A stretch of 64,000 nucleotides of DNA from Zygnema cylindricum (lineage: Eukaryota; Streptophyta; Zygnematophyceae; Zygnematales; Zygnemataceae), in the NCBI GenBank assembly GCA_037447655.1, contig JBBHKE010003190.1, positions 303,424 through 367,423 of the forward strand, given 5' to 3'. Positions 24,301-33,571 of the stretch are shown here, piece by piece (within the stretch, counting starts at the first letter, position 1; each line of letters starts with the position of its first letter). Below the pieces are notes generated by a model, which saw nothing but the letters and a program-made list of their open reading frames with translations, was not told the DNA's origin and did no database searches. The translations under genes and the position numbers were made by a program.

Positions 24301-27300
24301 ATTTTAAGTTTTTACGATTCTAAGAAAAGTCTGGATAACATATATCGGAAGAAAACGGCTGAAATTGGGTATTAATCTCCACCTCACCTCCGTGTCTTTC
24401 TCCTCCCCCCTTCCTGAAAGCCTCCCATCTTTTCTCCTCTTTCCTCATTTTTCATTTTTTGTGCACAAACTTTATTTCCTCCCATTGCCTATTCTAGAGG
24501 GAGAGAGTGTGGAATAAATGGGGAGAAATAGAGTGTCGATAAAAAGGGAGGGCGATAATGGTGTTAAACACAAGAGGGAGAGGGTGTGGGGGTAAGTTGG
24601 AGGACGGAGAGAGTGCCCATATGTGTAGAGGGCGAGGATGGTGTTTAAAACCAGAGGGAGAGTGTGGGGTGAGTGGAGAGAGAGAGAGTGCCGAAAAGGG
24701 CGGAGGACGATAATCGTGCATAACGTTAGAGGGAGAGGGTGTGGGGGTAAATTGGGGGACGGAGAGTGTAGAGGGCGAGAATGGTGTTTAACACTAAATA
24801 TGGGCGGGATCTAGCATTAGTTTAGGAGACTAAAGAGCCATATTTGCTCTTATAAACCCTAAAAACTTAATTCAGCATCAAGAAAGTGCACCTAATGACA
24901 TTAAAAATCTGTTTGTAGTTTAAATGATAAATTAGAGGAACTGAGAAAGCTATTTTTGAAAACGTTATTGCAGAAAGAATATGGAAAGTTAAATAACTAA
25001 AAGAAATAAATCAAATACGCGGAATAATTCATATAAGCTAAAAAAATATTTTTTTCATCCCAAAAGGTTGATACATGCTCTAAATGTGATTACAATAAAC
25101 TTCACACAAATTTTTAAAGGCATTATCTAAAGGAAACAAAATGAGAGAAAATGCTCAGGAATTGTGTTATTTGAATTATTGAAATGGTATTTCTTTCAAA
25201 TAAAATTTTCTTACAGAAGATCCTCAATTTGCGCTTTTTATTAATACGCAAAAAAAAAAAAAAAATCTAAAAGTAAAGTTTTGTTAACAGTTGACATTAC
25301 CTTTTGTGTGATCATTTTCTATTCATTTATGCCTTCGTAAAGGTGACGATCTTATGAGGGCCCACATTGATGAGTAGATGTCTAAATCGATAATTATTTT
25401 TTCCAATGATTTCAAATGACTCTTTAAGATACGTCAAGAAAATGGGAGTGGAAACTCGCATACTTAACCCTCTACAAAACTTTGAAAACTGATGATTTTG
25501 TCAGTTTTTGAAAATATCTTATGTATGATGTCTTTAAAAATATAAAATGGAAAATTATGAAATAAAAACGCATGACCATGAATAAGACACTTATATCTGT
25601 AATTGAAAAAAACAAATACTTTAATCGAATGAAGATTCATAGGTGAAACACAGGGTCAAATGTGTTCCATATTTGTTGGAATACTCGTGCTATCTATTGC
25701 TCATATTGGAGGCAGGAGGGTGGTGGGTGTTAAGAGGGGATTTTCTCGTAAAGAAATATTTATCAAGTGACTTAGGATCAAGCTAGAAGATTTGTGTTTC
25801 CCAATTCTTACAATTTGACTGGCTTTGTAATTACGAAACATGTAATGTAATCTTGTGTTACGCATTTTAGTTTCTAAAAGGGGGTTTTTGGGGGGGAGGT
25901 GTCAAATCCATCAATTACGAATCCTAAAACATCCAAAACGAACTCTACAAACTTTTTTCTATTGTAACTTTAGGTAAAATTCCTTTTAACATTCTTACAC
26001 AAGAATTCATTCTCATTACACATTTTCTTGATATACTGTTTTGTATGTCAAAGTTTTTCAAAGGCATTTGGGTGAGGGGAGTGGGGGACGGTTATTCTCG
26101 ATGTCGCAGATCTTTAATTGCTAACCAGTTGAGTGGAAGCATTCCATCGTCCATCGTTCAACTGAAATCCCTACATTTCTTGTAAGACTAATTTCTAAAC
26201 AAAGCCAATTGTCATTTCTAAAATGGGAAGGCTATGGCTTGAAAATGGGGCTAAAGGTCAAAGGGGATTTCTAGTAGTGTGTGTATGCTCTCTCAATATT
26301 TTTGTTTTCTAAGTTGATCTTCAATAAAATTTTCAATAATTTTTTTTAATAATTTGCTACTTTTAGAAAGTGCACTTGAGTTTCTAGAGATCTATTGTAG
26401 AAAATTGACAAAGGATTTCACACTATATAAAGCTTAAGTGGCTTAAAGTGGGTAAAAAACCCCCTTTTCCCCTCTTTCTCTTATCTAATCCCACTACCTC
26501 CTCGTATCCTCTCACCTCCTCTCCTCTTTCATTTTTATATTTTTGGTTTCTGTTTTTGTGCACACCTTTTATTACCTCAACCTTCCTCTCCCAACCCACC
26601 CCCCCACTTCTCTCCCCTCCCCTCCCCTTCTTCCTTTGTAGCCTCTCTTTCCTCTCCTCAGTAGTTGTTCTTCCACCCTTCGAGAGAGGCTTTCGAGAAG
26701 TGGTGGGAAAGTTGTAGCAGTGACAGTTAGAAATGGGGAGAGAGTGGCTGTTCGAGACGCAAGAGAGAGAAAGGAGTGAGATAAAGAAAGGAGTTGTAAG
26801 AGGAGAGGCTGGGAATGGTGGTCATACAGGGGGAGGGTGATAATGACGCTAAAAAGACATTAGAAGGTGGGGAGGAGAGTTGCGATTTGAGAGGAGTAGG
26901 ACTGTTCACACGCGCGATTTTGGGTATTAGTGTCAATGTTTTTCTGGCAACTTAAAACATCTTTACTCCGTGAACATATGTTCTATTTTCATTGGAGACG
27001 GAATCCGAGAATCTTTCTTTCAATCCCAACCGTCGGATGAGAAATCTGACGAGTGTTCACGAAAAAAGTTATTTAAATTGCCAAAAAAAAATTACGGCTA
27101 ATAGCAATACTGGATGTGAATTGGGAAATGGACCGATCTGACAGTTTCGGAATCAAACTTTCCAACGTTGAATTTTTTATTTTTCATGCTATAAACGGTC
27201 GGCGTGTTTGTTAAGCCAGGTGGCATAACATTGAGTTTAAGACCGTTGGGAAGGCGAGTTTTGCGTTTCTCGGGCTGTCAAGATCTTGGTTCTTACACGT

Positions 27301-30300
27301 GTGAAGTTGTGGACAATGACGATGCTAAATAATGAATTCTCATTGATTTTTGCCACGTCCCGCCAAAATAGATAAGCCAAAATTGCATTTGTTTTCATTG
27401 TTCAAAATTTTGAAGCTCTGTAACTTTTTTCATAAAGTACAGTTTACTTTCTTCATAATGTGCATTATTTGCTTTTTTTGAGTTTGATCGATATTTTTTG
27501 TAGATTGTATGCCGAAATTTAGATTTTCCGCAGTCTAACTTTTTGTCTATACCAAAATATATATTTTTTGGATGCCTTGAAAAGCTATAAAGCTGTTGGG
27601 ATTTGCGAAAAACATCTGATTTTTTGTGTCGCAAGTATGTTTTTTGTCGTGTCACAAAAATTTGGATTTTTCCTGGGAATACTGACAAAGACATTGAAAG
27701 GCGAAAACAACGGACCGATTTTCCCTAGTGAACTGAATATTTCGGTTCCTGTACTTCCAGCTTTAGTGTTGATGAATGTTTAGGGACTGCTGCCCAATAT
27801 TTGGTTGATTCTTTAAGAATTCGACCAAATATCGGATAACATTTTTGCAAACATTTTGTAAGCATTTCCAACATCTCACAACTTTGAATACCTCTAGTGG
27901 GAGAGAGTGAGGGGGAGGGGAGAGGACGGACGCACGTCGGTGCCACGTGCTTGCATTCCTTCGGCCCCCTTCGGCCCCCTTCGGCCGTTTATTGTAATTC
28001 CTCCGGCGTAGCCCCGGAGGAGAGCAAGCAGAAGCGTTTGCGCAGTCACCGAGGAAGAGACTCATGGGACGGGGCGGAGAATATGGTTGGAAAGGGGGGA
28101 GATGGTGGAAGAGGTCGTGAGCGAGTGAACACAAACGAGGAGAGATTGAGAATGGCAAGCACGGGAAAAGAGGAGAGTGGCGTAAGAGGGTGGGGAGGAG
28201 GCAGTGATGGGAATTGGGAGAGATTTGCAGAATGGTGGTGAGTGGGAAAGGAGGGAGTGACGGTCCGAGGCGGGAGAGAGAGATTGGCAGTAAGAGGGAC
28301 GGAGAGAGTACCGGGAAAAAGGAAGGAGAAGAGAGAGGTGATTAGAGGGGAACGAGAGAGAGTAGAGGTAAGAGGGCGAACAAAGTGGCCTGAAAAGCTG
28401 AGGAGAGAGTGGTGCTGAGATGGGACAGGGTGGGGGTGGTGGTTTAAGGAGAAAGGGAGATTTTGAGTGGCAATAAACAAAGGGTTGAAAGTCACGAGAA
28501 GTGAGGGGAGAGATTTGACAGGACGAGGGACGGCAAGATTGAGTTCTATACTTTCACATGGTTAGGATATTGGGCTAGGAATAAAAGGGTCTTTTATGTT
28601 GTAGGTCATTGGTACGAGGTTGCCATTCCATATCGGGGTAGAATGTGGTCCGTCCAAATACACTCAAAATATATGACTACGGATCCGCCAAACCTAGTAT
28701 CGGGCTGGTGGCGCATGGTTAGCTAATTTGACGGCTAAAGTCAAGGTCCCATAAGCCCTCCCCAGCTCAAATTTTCTAATTGTGTTCCCGGATTTTGCAG
28801 AAATCCAACACATTCATGGTACTTTACTTTTATAAATCTTTACTTTCTAGTTTCTTTTGTTTTCCCTAAAAAAAGGGAAAAAAAAAACTAGTTTTTAAAA
28901 GTTCGTTTGCGAAAAATAACACTTTATGTCGTCATGTAGATGTAAATATTACACCTCCACTTTAGAGCTGGAGAAATTATAGAAAAAAAATGTTTGTGTT
29001 AGGCACCAGACAAGTGCTGCAAGTCTTTCTAAGACGGGTATGTGTAACATACCATTAAAGATGAATTCAATTTGTATTTTTCTACTCGTATAATTTAATT
29101 AGCTCAAAGGACGAAAGACGTTATGTGATTTACATTACACATTTCAAATGGTAAATTGGGGGAGAGGGTGGCAGGTGAGGGGTTAAATCCTTTGCCACAA
29201 CTGAAAATCTATGCAAAATAATGTTTATTGGTTTTTGAAAAGTTGTATGGAGAATTTTTAAGTGTACTACCCAGGAATTCCGCGACCGTTTTTTGAGAGT
29301 AGTCTTGTTTTGGTGTATAATCTTCCTTTGGAGCACATTATTTTTTTGTTATGGAGACTTCTCTTGGTGTATGTCTTCTTTTGATGTACAATATTCTTTT
29401 GTTACTCAGTTTTTCTCTGGAGTATATTTTTTGATGTACAGTCTGGTATATATTCTTCTTTGGGTATGTATTCTTCGTCGGTGAATAGTCTTATTTTGGT
29501 GCGTAGTCTCCTTTTGGTCTATAGTTTTCTTTTGGTGCATAGTTTTTCGTTCTGAAGGGAATCTGGTTTTGGGTGGGGTGGTGGTGCTTCTGTCATAGAT
29601 TTCTTAACAAAAACCAGTTGAGGGGAAGCATTCCATCAGAAATCGGTCAATTGACAGCCGTTAAAGAACTGTAAGATAAAATCTTTATCAAATTCAATCG
29701 CTATTTGTAGAAGGGGTAGTACTTGCTTGAAAATGGAAGTATTAAATGTCTGCTGGCATATTTTTTGATATTGTAAGTTATTTTTAGTTTATTTTCTATT
29801 GTTCGTCAAAAAGACATAATAACAGTTACACGTATGTACATTTGATATGAGGGGTACTCGATAGAGATGGGTTATGAATGTGATTTTTGTTTTAAAATTT
29901 ATTATGGCTAAAAAATTGGGCTAGAGACATATGATGGCCTTTGCCCAGTACAAATACATTTGTATTTTTCGTTATTTACAAACTCTCACCTTTGAGTTTC
30001 AACTTCTAAATATATAAAAAAACTCTCTTATATTCCTCAATGATATGGTTGCTATAAATAAAAAGGATTTATTATCTATATGATTTACAAAAATATCTCC
30101 GTTCGAAAGTCGGACATAAATTAAGTTGATCGGAAGATGGTTTATCAGTTGACCAGAGGGTTCGATATTATAAGGTTGAATTACAGAGGTACCCCTAACA
30201 ATTGACTAAAATTGGTGTCAAATATGTGTTATTCAATTTCACAATCGAAACAGGTTTGTAAAGGTCATGCGTGTCATGTTGTTTTGTGTTACACATTTTA

Positions 30301-33300
30301 ATTAGGAAAATGAGGGGGAGGGGTGGGGGGGGTGTCAAATCCATTATTGAAAAACCTCCCAGAGTTATATTGATCAATTTTTTTATAGGCGATGCTAAAA
30401 GAAAAACCATTCATGTATCCAAGAATTTACAATTAATTATTTATTGGTTTATAATCTTCTAGTCTAGTCTAAAAAGAAGGCATTTGAGTGACGAGGGCGG
30501 CATGGTGGTGTGGGTATGCTTGGAGCTATAGAGATTTCTCAAACAACCAGTTGAGTGGAAGCATTCCATCGTCCATCGGTAAACTATCACGCCTCAAAAA
30601 ATTGTAAGACTAAACTTTGAACAAAGCTAATTGGTACTTCAAGAATTGAAATAAATAAAATTGTAAGACTAAAATTTGAACAAAGCTGATTGGTACAACA
30701 AGAATTGAGTAGAAATAAAGTTGTATGACAAAATTTTGAACAAAACTGACTTATGATTCAAGATTTGAGTCGAAGTAGAAACATTTTGGACTAATCTCTG
30801 AACGAATCTAATTGATACTTCAAGAGTATAGCAGGACTCAAATATTGCAAAAGAAAAAAATTAACAAAGCCAATTGATGCTATAAGAATAGAGTAGAAGA
30901 GAAAATTGTAAGAGTAAACTTTAACAGAAGGCAATTCACGCCTCAAAAGTAGGTTATTTTCTATGATTTAGTGGGCTCTTTGTTTTAGCTTGCTTTGTGG
31001 ATTACATTTTGGATTTTTTTGTACACTTTTTTATTATTTTATTTGAAGCCATTTAAGATGGAGTGGCCTTTGTGAAGGAAGGAGAGGCCAAAGGGCGTGT
31101 TATAGAATATAAACACAACTTTGTGATTATTTAGTGAGAGGGGTCGAGGAAGGGAGATGAAAAAGAGGTGTGTGTGTTTTTTTTTTTTTTTTTATTTGAA
31201 GGGGTTAGAAAATTGGGCTAATTCGTATGAAGGCATTTACCCAATTTTGTGCTTAAAAAAATTTAGGTTTTTCATTTCAATTTTTTTTTTTACACTAAAA
31301 AAAGTGTATAATTCTTTAAAAAGTGTTTCCTGTCAAAAAATGTTTTTCGTCGTCCTTTTGATTCAAGTAAAACTCCTCCAATCTATGGTTGCACCAAGGT
31401 ACGGAGGTTCATCAGGCAACTATGTGGGATGGTTGGGTATAGGACGGTTGTCTTTTAGGGTTTTCACTGACAAATGATTAAAATTCCTTGAATTTCCTGA
31501 ATTTTTATTATTTTCTTTTCCAATTTGATTGGGTTTTTAAAGATAATTTTTCATGTAGTTTTGTGCTGTACATTACAATTTTTGAAGTTGTGTTAATCCA
31601 TGTTTCACAACTGAAAATCAAATGCAAATCATGCTCATCAATTTTTCTGTAAGTGTGAAGCTGGAATAGAAACCCGTCAGGTGTCCTTACCAATATCACA
31701 TACTTATTTATTTGTTAACTGTTACTATATTTTTGGGTCTTGTTTTCAATTTACACTAATAAGAAGGAATTTGGGGTCGGTGTGTGATTCCTAATTTCAC
31801 AGATTCTTAGGTAAAAACCAATTGAGTGGAAGCATTCCATCGTCCATCGGTCAACTGACAGCCCTCAGACGCTTGTAAGACCACTTTTTAAGCAAATAAA
31901 TTCTTTACTTTTAAAAGGGGTACGAACTAGTTTCAAATTGAGACAAACGGCATATGGGAGGTTTATATCACTATGTCTTTGTTGGCACAAGTTTGTTATT
32001 GTAAGTTATCATTTTCCATTGATTTTGTGTTAGTCATCAAAAAGAAATTACGGTCGCATTTTAAAGATCTATCTTTCATTGGACACGATATATAATCACC
32101 TTGATTAGAAAAAAATATCTATGATTCATCCATTTCACAACTTAAAGTGATAAATGACTTTTTATTAACTTTATAAGCTATGTTTGCAAAGTATCGAAAG
32201 AAGGCGACTGAGAGAGTGCGAGTGGGGAAGTGACAAGATAGGGGTTGATGTCTTGAGGGATATTCATAAGCATTGATCGGAAATTCAATTGGAGCAATAA
32301 TTTTTTTTTCAGTTTTCGTAGTAGTCATTCTGGCAATATTAGCAAATGGGTATTTTATATACGTATCATGCATAATAAATCTGTGTTAAGATTTCCAACA
32401 TGCAGGAGCATAAATGGGACTAGTGTAATAAGAGAGAGTGAATTTCCACTGAAAATTTCATATCTTCCACAGATAAGAGTTTCGTTTACACTCAATTCGT
32501 GAGTCATCCAAGGTGCATTATTAATGTAAAATCCTTATTAATAAACTGTTATCGATTACTAAGTGGTTTTTATTTTCCAATTGTGGACTCTATTGACAGT
32601 GAAATTTCAAACAACTATTTTACCGGGCCTATTATCAAAGTCAACGGAATCCCAATATGTGCCAAATTGGCTCTCAATTGCCTTTTCAACTCGAGCCTCC
32701 CATCCGGATGTTTATCCGGTAGTCAACGGAGTAAAAGCGATTGTGAAGCGTTTTGTAACGCGACACAGGTGGGAGGGCCTTGTGGGGGCAACGGTGTTTG
32801 CTCCATCAGTACGGATGGGAAAACACGTACATGTGCATGTAAAAAAGGCTACAACAATCAAGCGAACAACTACAATTGTAAATGTAAGTCCCAATTATGG
32901 CAATGATGTACGTTTCATATGGATTACCTTTGCAATGCATTAGAAGAAATCTACATATTTCCTTATTTTTACTCTCATGCCTCTCATGACTTTCAAACGC
33001 TGGACTCTAGTTAGATGAAATCTTAAGGATTTCTTTCAAAACTCTCAGTTCAACGTAAAAGAATAATTGTGACATGGATCATAAACTCATGGTGGATTAT
33101 TGTTTATCTCTGGATAGACAAAAAATTGTGGGGGACAAAATTTTCGTATCATATAGTTTTAATGATCTGTGTTAGTATAAAGAAGGAAGTCCCTGCAACC
33201 AGTGAATATGGAGTCGAAAGACTAAATCAATAGAACATGTGAATTAAATGCTAAAATTTTGGCATTTGCTAGTATTTTAGGATAGTAATTTTTGATTTCA

Positions 33301-33570
33301 CTAATTTTGTGGAAATTTTCCTGAATTTCAACAAAAATTTACAGCAGTCGACGATTCAACTATTGACAGAATTCCTGTTCTAAATGATTTGAGTTTCATA
33401 AATTTTGGTCATAGACCAAGGTCAATATATCCAATTTCGTACGAGTGAGGAGCAAGGTCGTGGCCGTCCGCTAAAAATTGGACGGCAATATGATCTTAGG
33501 GCCAATGTTACATGGTGTAACTTGCGGACCGTTAAAGAAAAAAAAATGTTCATTGCGACGCTGGAAAGCT
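9261..33570 (+). CDS. Giant secreted LRR gene, one LRR per exon (gene span)
   Basis: This entry is the span of a spliced gene; exons are listed separately. The predicted protein has a signal peptide, an LRRNT-like domain with two Cys, fifteen 24-residue plant-type LRRs of the form NxLSGSIPSSIGxLTSLxxL, a capping segment and an EGF-like Cys-rich domain, about 600 residues over the exons found. All fifteen LRR exons are exactly 72 nt, open, and split a codon in phase 2 (usually Leu TT|A), so they join without frameshift. LRRNT ends GRVTR and leads straight into the first LRR, as in plant LRR receptors. Such ectodomains bind peptides, glycans or other proteins at the cell surface. No transmembrane or kinase part is seen, so it may be a receptor-like or secreted protein, or its 3' end may be lost in the rearranged DNA beyond 33.5 kb. 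Introns run from a few hundred bases to nearly 5 kb and carry many repeats. Confidence 0.85.
9470..9587 (+). CDS. LRR gene exon 2: LRRNT-like domain
   Basis: CTGCTGCAG acceptor, 118 nt, phase 1 in and phase 2 out, donor GTGAGT. The peptide contains SALEAVREAI, a Cys pair (KCGGVFEAFVC) and DDSGRVTR. This matches the N-terminal cap of plant LRR receptors (LRRNT_2: W/F-x-G-V-x-C...G-R-V-T). It joins in phase to the LRR exon at 14523 across a 4.9-kb intron. Confidence 0.8.
9745..12000. repeat. 24-bp satellite array in intron 2
   Basis: About 90 tandem copies of a 24-bp unit close to TTCGCACTGAATTCCGCATTGA with CT or TT spacing. Because 24 is a multiple of three, all frames stay open for long stretches on both strands, giving spurious frames up to 443 codons. 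Both edges carry related sequence (CTGCTGTAATGAATT and ACTGAAAA(A)CGCACT), as if the array grew inside one older repeat. Confidence 0.95.
9958..10765. repeat. 192-bp higher-order repeat within the 24-bp satellite
   Basis: Eight 24-bp monomers with distinct variants (GCACATTGA, TTCGGCATTGA, TTTTTGAACTGA and so on) repeat as a block of 192 bp, about 4.2 times. Identical 61-codon translations begin at 10046, 10238, 10430 and 10622, so the copies are essentially identical and young. Confidence 0.9.
12130..12930. repeat. G-rich low-complexity tract in intron 2
   Basis: Many GGGGGAGGG-type runs on the plus strand, separated by recurring pieces such as GAACTCATT and AAGTATATA. The many four-G runs could form G-quadruplexes. 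Proline/serine-rich minus-strand frames here come from base composition only. Confidence 0.7.
12931..14522. other. Remainder of LRR intron 2
   Basis: No exon is supported. The phase and LRR pattern show that exon 2 can join directly to 14523. A small dyad TCACCAATGGTGA lies near 13892. A possible alternative acceptor at 14482 would extend the next exon but disturb the LRR frame. Confidence 0.4.
14523..14594 (+). CDS. LRR exon 1 of 15
   Basis: CACAG acceptor, 72 nt, donor GTAAGA, phase 2 on both sides. Encodes LLNDNELSGSIPSSIG plus RLTSLQLL. As first repeat it follows GRVTRA from the LRRNT exon. Confidence 0.85.
15012..15230. mobile_element. MITE with 50-bp inverted termini, TA flanks
   Basis: TACATCGTCGATCGTAT at the left and its complement (ATACGATCGACGGTGTA) at the right extend into about 50 bp of inverted repeat, including GTATGTTTTTTTCGTCTC. 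The flanking dinucleotide is TA (15012-15013, 15229-15230). It lies in the intron between LRR exons 1 and 2. Confidence 0.8.
15334..15405 (+). CDS. LRR exon 2 of 15
   Basis: GACAG acceptor, 72 nt, donor GTAAGA, phase 2. Encodes YLQGNKLNGSIPLSIG plus RLTSLQYL. GGGCGGGGG lies about 20 nt before the acceptor. Confidence 0.85.
15913..15984 (+). CDS. LRR exon 3 of 15
   Basis: CATAG acceptor, 72 nt, donor GTAAGA, phase 2. Encodes WLFSNQLSGSIPSSIV plus QLTSILHL; the usual Gly after SSI is Val. A nine-G run lies about 35 nt upstream. Confidence 0.85.
16030..16320. repeat. Minisatellite, units of about 45 bp
   Basis: Six or seven diverged units with the core TTGGGTAGAACTTGG followed by TTTGAAAACGG, in the intron between LRR exons 3 and 4. 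Confidence 0.8.
16321..18550. other. Intron segment, no recognised element
   Basis: A more GC-rich stretch at 17480-18280 has a 97-codon minus-strand frame (17493-17786) and short plus-strand frames with no domain I know. Its composition differs from the neighbouring introns, so it may be an inserted element. No termini or target duplication were found. Confidence 0.35.
18740..18811 (+). CDS. LRR exon 4 of 15
   Basis: CATAG acceptor, 72 nt, donor GTAAGA, phase 2. Encodes FLDNNQLSGSIPSSVG plus QMTSLTQL. Confidence 0.85.
18833..18871 (+). pseudogene. Partial copy of an LRR exon (3' half)
   Basis: A roughly 60-bp local duplication repeats CATCATCTGTTGGTCAAATG, the exon end and the donor TTTGTAAGATTAAATTATG, without an acceptor or exon start. 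It offers a decoy donor site. Confidence 0.75.
19178..19249 (+). CDS. LRR exon 5 of 15
   Basis: CATAG acceptor, 72 nt, donor GTAAGA, phase 2. Encodes TLSGNHLSGSIPSSIG plus QLTSLTYL. Confidence 0.85.
19344..20233. mobile_element. Solo LTR with 5-bp target duplication
   Basis: The 890-bp insertion begins TGTTGTTCTG and ends AAACCAACA. It is flanked by ACATT at 19339-19343 and 20234-20238. Comparison with sister introns shows that the empty site reads TTGACATTTTC, confirming the boundaries. No internal retrotransposon sequence remains. Short frames inside it are not genes. Confidence 0.85.
20456..20527 (+). CDS. LRR exon 6 of 15
   Basis: CATAG acceptor, 72 nt, donor GTAAGA, phase 2. Encodes YLNDNQLSGSIPSSVG plus QMASLTYL. 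Confidence 0.85.
20844..20915 (+). CDS. LRR exon 7 of 15
   Basis: CATAG acceptor, 72 nt, donor GTAAGA, phase 2. Encodes SLNNNQLIGSIPSSVG plus QMTSLEYL. Confidence 0.85.
21219..21290 (+). CDS. LRR exon 8 of 15
   Basis: TATAG acceptor, 72 nt, donor GTAAGA, phase 2. Encodes SLNDNQLSGSIPSSID plus QMTSLAYL; Asp replaces the usual Gly after SSI. Confidence 0.85.
21904..21975 (+). CDS. LRR exon 9 of 15
   Basis: TATAG acceptor, 72 nt, donor GTAAGA, phase 2. Encodes HAYNNKFSGTIPLSIG plus QLTNLTQL, a more diverged repeat. Its HAY/YAY start is shared with the next exon, so these two form a pair. Confidence 0.85.
22682..22753 (+). CDS. LRR exon 10 of 15
   Basis: GGTAG acceptor, 72 nt, donor GTAAGA, phase 2. 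Encodes YAYNNKLSGSIPSPIG plus QLTFLTYL. An eight-G run lies about 40 nt upstream of the acceptor. Confidence 0.85.
23900..23971 (+). CDS. LRR exon 11 of 15
   Basis: TACAG acceptor, 72 nt, donor GTAAGA, phase 2. Encodes DLSNNQLSGSIPSSIG plus QMPKIQGL, closest to the plant LRR consensus LDLSNN. Confidence 0.85.
24128..24220. repeat. 43-bp tandem duplication in an intron
   Basis: TAAAACACAATTTAATTTG followed by TGGTGACCTATTG occurs twice in succession with almost no change. Confidence 0.85.
24500..24790. repeat. Purine-rich minisatellite
   Basis: Three or four diverged units of about 100 bp with GAGGGAGAGGGTGTGGGGG, GGACGGAGAGAGTG and GGGCGAGGATGGTGTT. Pro/Ser/His-rich minus-strand frames here are compositional. 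Confidence 0.75.
24800..26100. other. Intron DNA between LRR exons 11 and 12
   Basis: AT-rich sequence with no supported exon, repeat family or RNA gene. GGGGGGGAGG and GTGAGGGGAGTGGGGG runs occur near 25890 and 26070, the latter just before the next exon. Confidence 0.4.
26110..26181 (+). CDS. LRR exon 12 of 15
   Basis: CGCAG acceptor, 72 nt, donor GTAAGA, phase 2. Encodes SLIANQLSGSIPSSIV plus QLKSLHFL. Confidence 0.85.
26930..27470 (+). repeat. Unclassified interspersed repeat, copy A
   Basis: Positions 27098-27451 align in reverse orientation to 48120-48472, with blocks such as AAAGTACAGTTTACTTTC, GTCAAGATCTTGG/ACACGTGTGAA and GAATTGGGAAATGGACCGATC. No coding frame was found. The ends TTCACACGCG and ACACGTGTGAA hint at short inverted termini, but they are not secure. 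Confidence 0.6.
27890..28510. repeat. Purine-rich tract with CCTTCGGCCC repeats and a GC hairpin
   Basis: Three CCTTCGGCCC units (27958-27987) precede CCTCCGGCG...CCCCGGAGG, a 7-bp GC stem at about 28002-28022. About 450 bp of GGAGAGAG-type purine runs follow. There is no gene; the long Ser/Pro/His frames on the minus strand reflect composition. Confidence 0.6.
28511..29598. other. Intron DNA between LRR exons 12 and 13
   Basis: AT-rich, with no supported gene. GTGTATAGTCTTCTTTTGGTG-like pieces repeat loosely at 29300-29550. Confidence 0.4.
29599..29670 (+). CDS. LRR exon 13 of 15
   Basis: CATAG acceptor, 72 nt, donor GTAAGA, phase 2. Encodes FLNKNQLRGSIPSEIG plus QLTAVKEL. GGGTGGGGTGGTGGTG precedes the acceptor by about 15-30 nt. 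Confidence 0.85.
30532..30603 (+). CDS. LRR exon 14 of 15
   Basis: TATAG acceptor, 72 nt, donor GTAAGA, phase 2. Encodes DFSNNQLSGSIPSSIG plus KLSRLKKL. The donor-side segment AAATTGTAAGACTAAA is copied again at 30657-30675 and, weaker, further on. Confidence 0.85.
31803..31874 (+). CDS. LRR exon 15 of 15
   Basis: CACAG acceptor, 72 nt, donor GTAAGA, phase 2. Encodes FLGKNQLSGSIPSSIG plus QLTALRRL. It is the last full LRR before the cap exon. Confidence 0.85.
32406..32498 (+). CDS. LRR gene cap exon
   Basis: TGCAG acceptor, 93 nt, donor GTGAGT, phase 2 on both sides. It encodes SINGTSVIRESEFPLKISYL and PQIRVSFTLN, an incomplete LRR-like segment that keeps the leading Leu spacing but loses the GSIP core, as expected for a C-terminal cap. 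Confidence 0.7.
32600..32883 (+). CDS. LRR gene Cys-rich/EGF-like exon
   Basis: TTGACAG acceptor, 284 nt, phase 2 in and phase 1 out, donor GTAAGT. It opens with one more partial LRR (ISNNYFTGPI). A Cys-rich domain follows: ICAKLALNCL, GCLSGSQRSKSDC, EAFCNA, GGPCGGNGVC and TCACKKGYN. The second half, GPCGGNGVC...TCACKKGY, is a classical EGF-like pattern. The QRSKSDCEAFC part resembles Cys motifs I associate with LRR ectodomains of algae, which is recollection and not a search result. The domain is extracellular and probably disulfide-bonded. Confidence 0.75.
33415..33570 (+). CDS. Possible next exon of the LRR gene, broken by a MITE
   Basis: The acceptor GGTCATAG at 33407-33414 joins in phase 1 to the EGF exon. 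The frame reads QGQYIQFRTSEEQGRGRP, then LKIGRQYDLRANVTWCNL, and stays open until a MITE starts at 33572. No good donor is seen before the MITE. An alternative acceptor at about 33345 gives a short tail with a stop at 33449. No known domain is recognised. Confidence 0.45.
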
Positions 33571-33571
33571 A

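Noticed and set aside
14523-31874. Fifteen separate small LRR genes or pseudogenes
   Set aside because: Every piece has matching splice sites and one shared phase with no internal starts, so they are exons of one gene.
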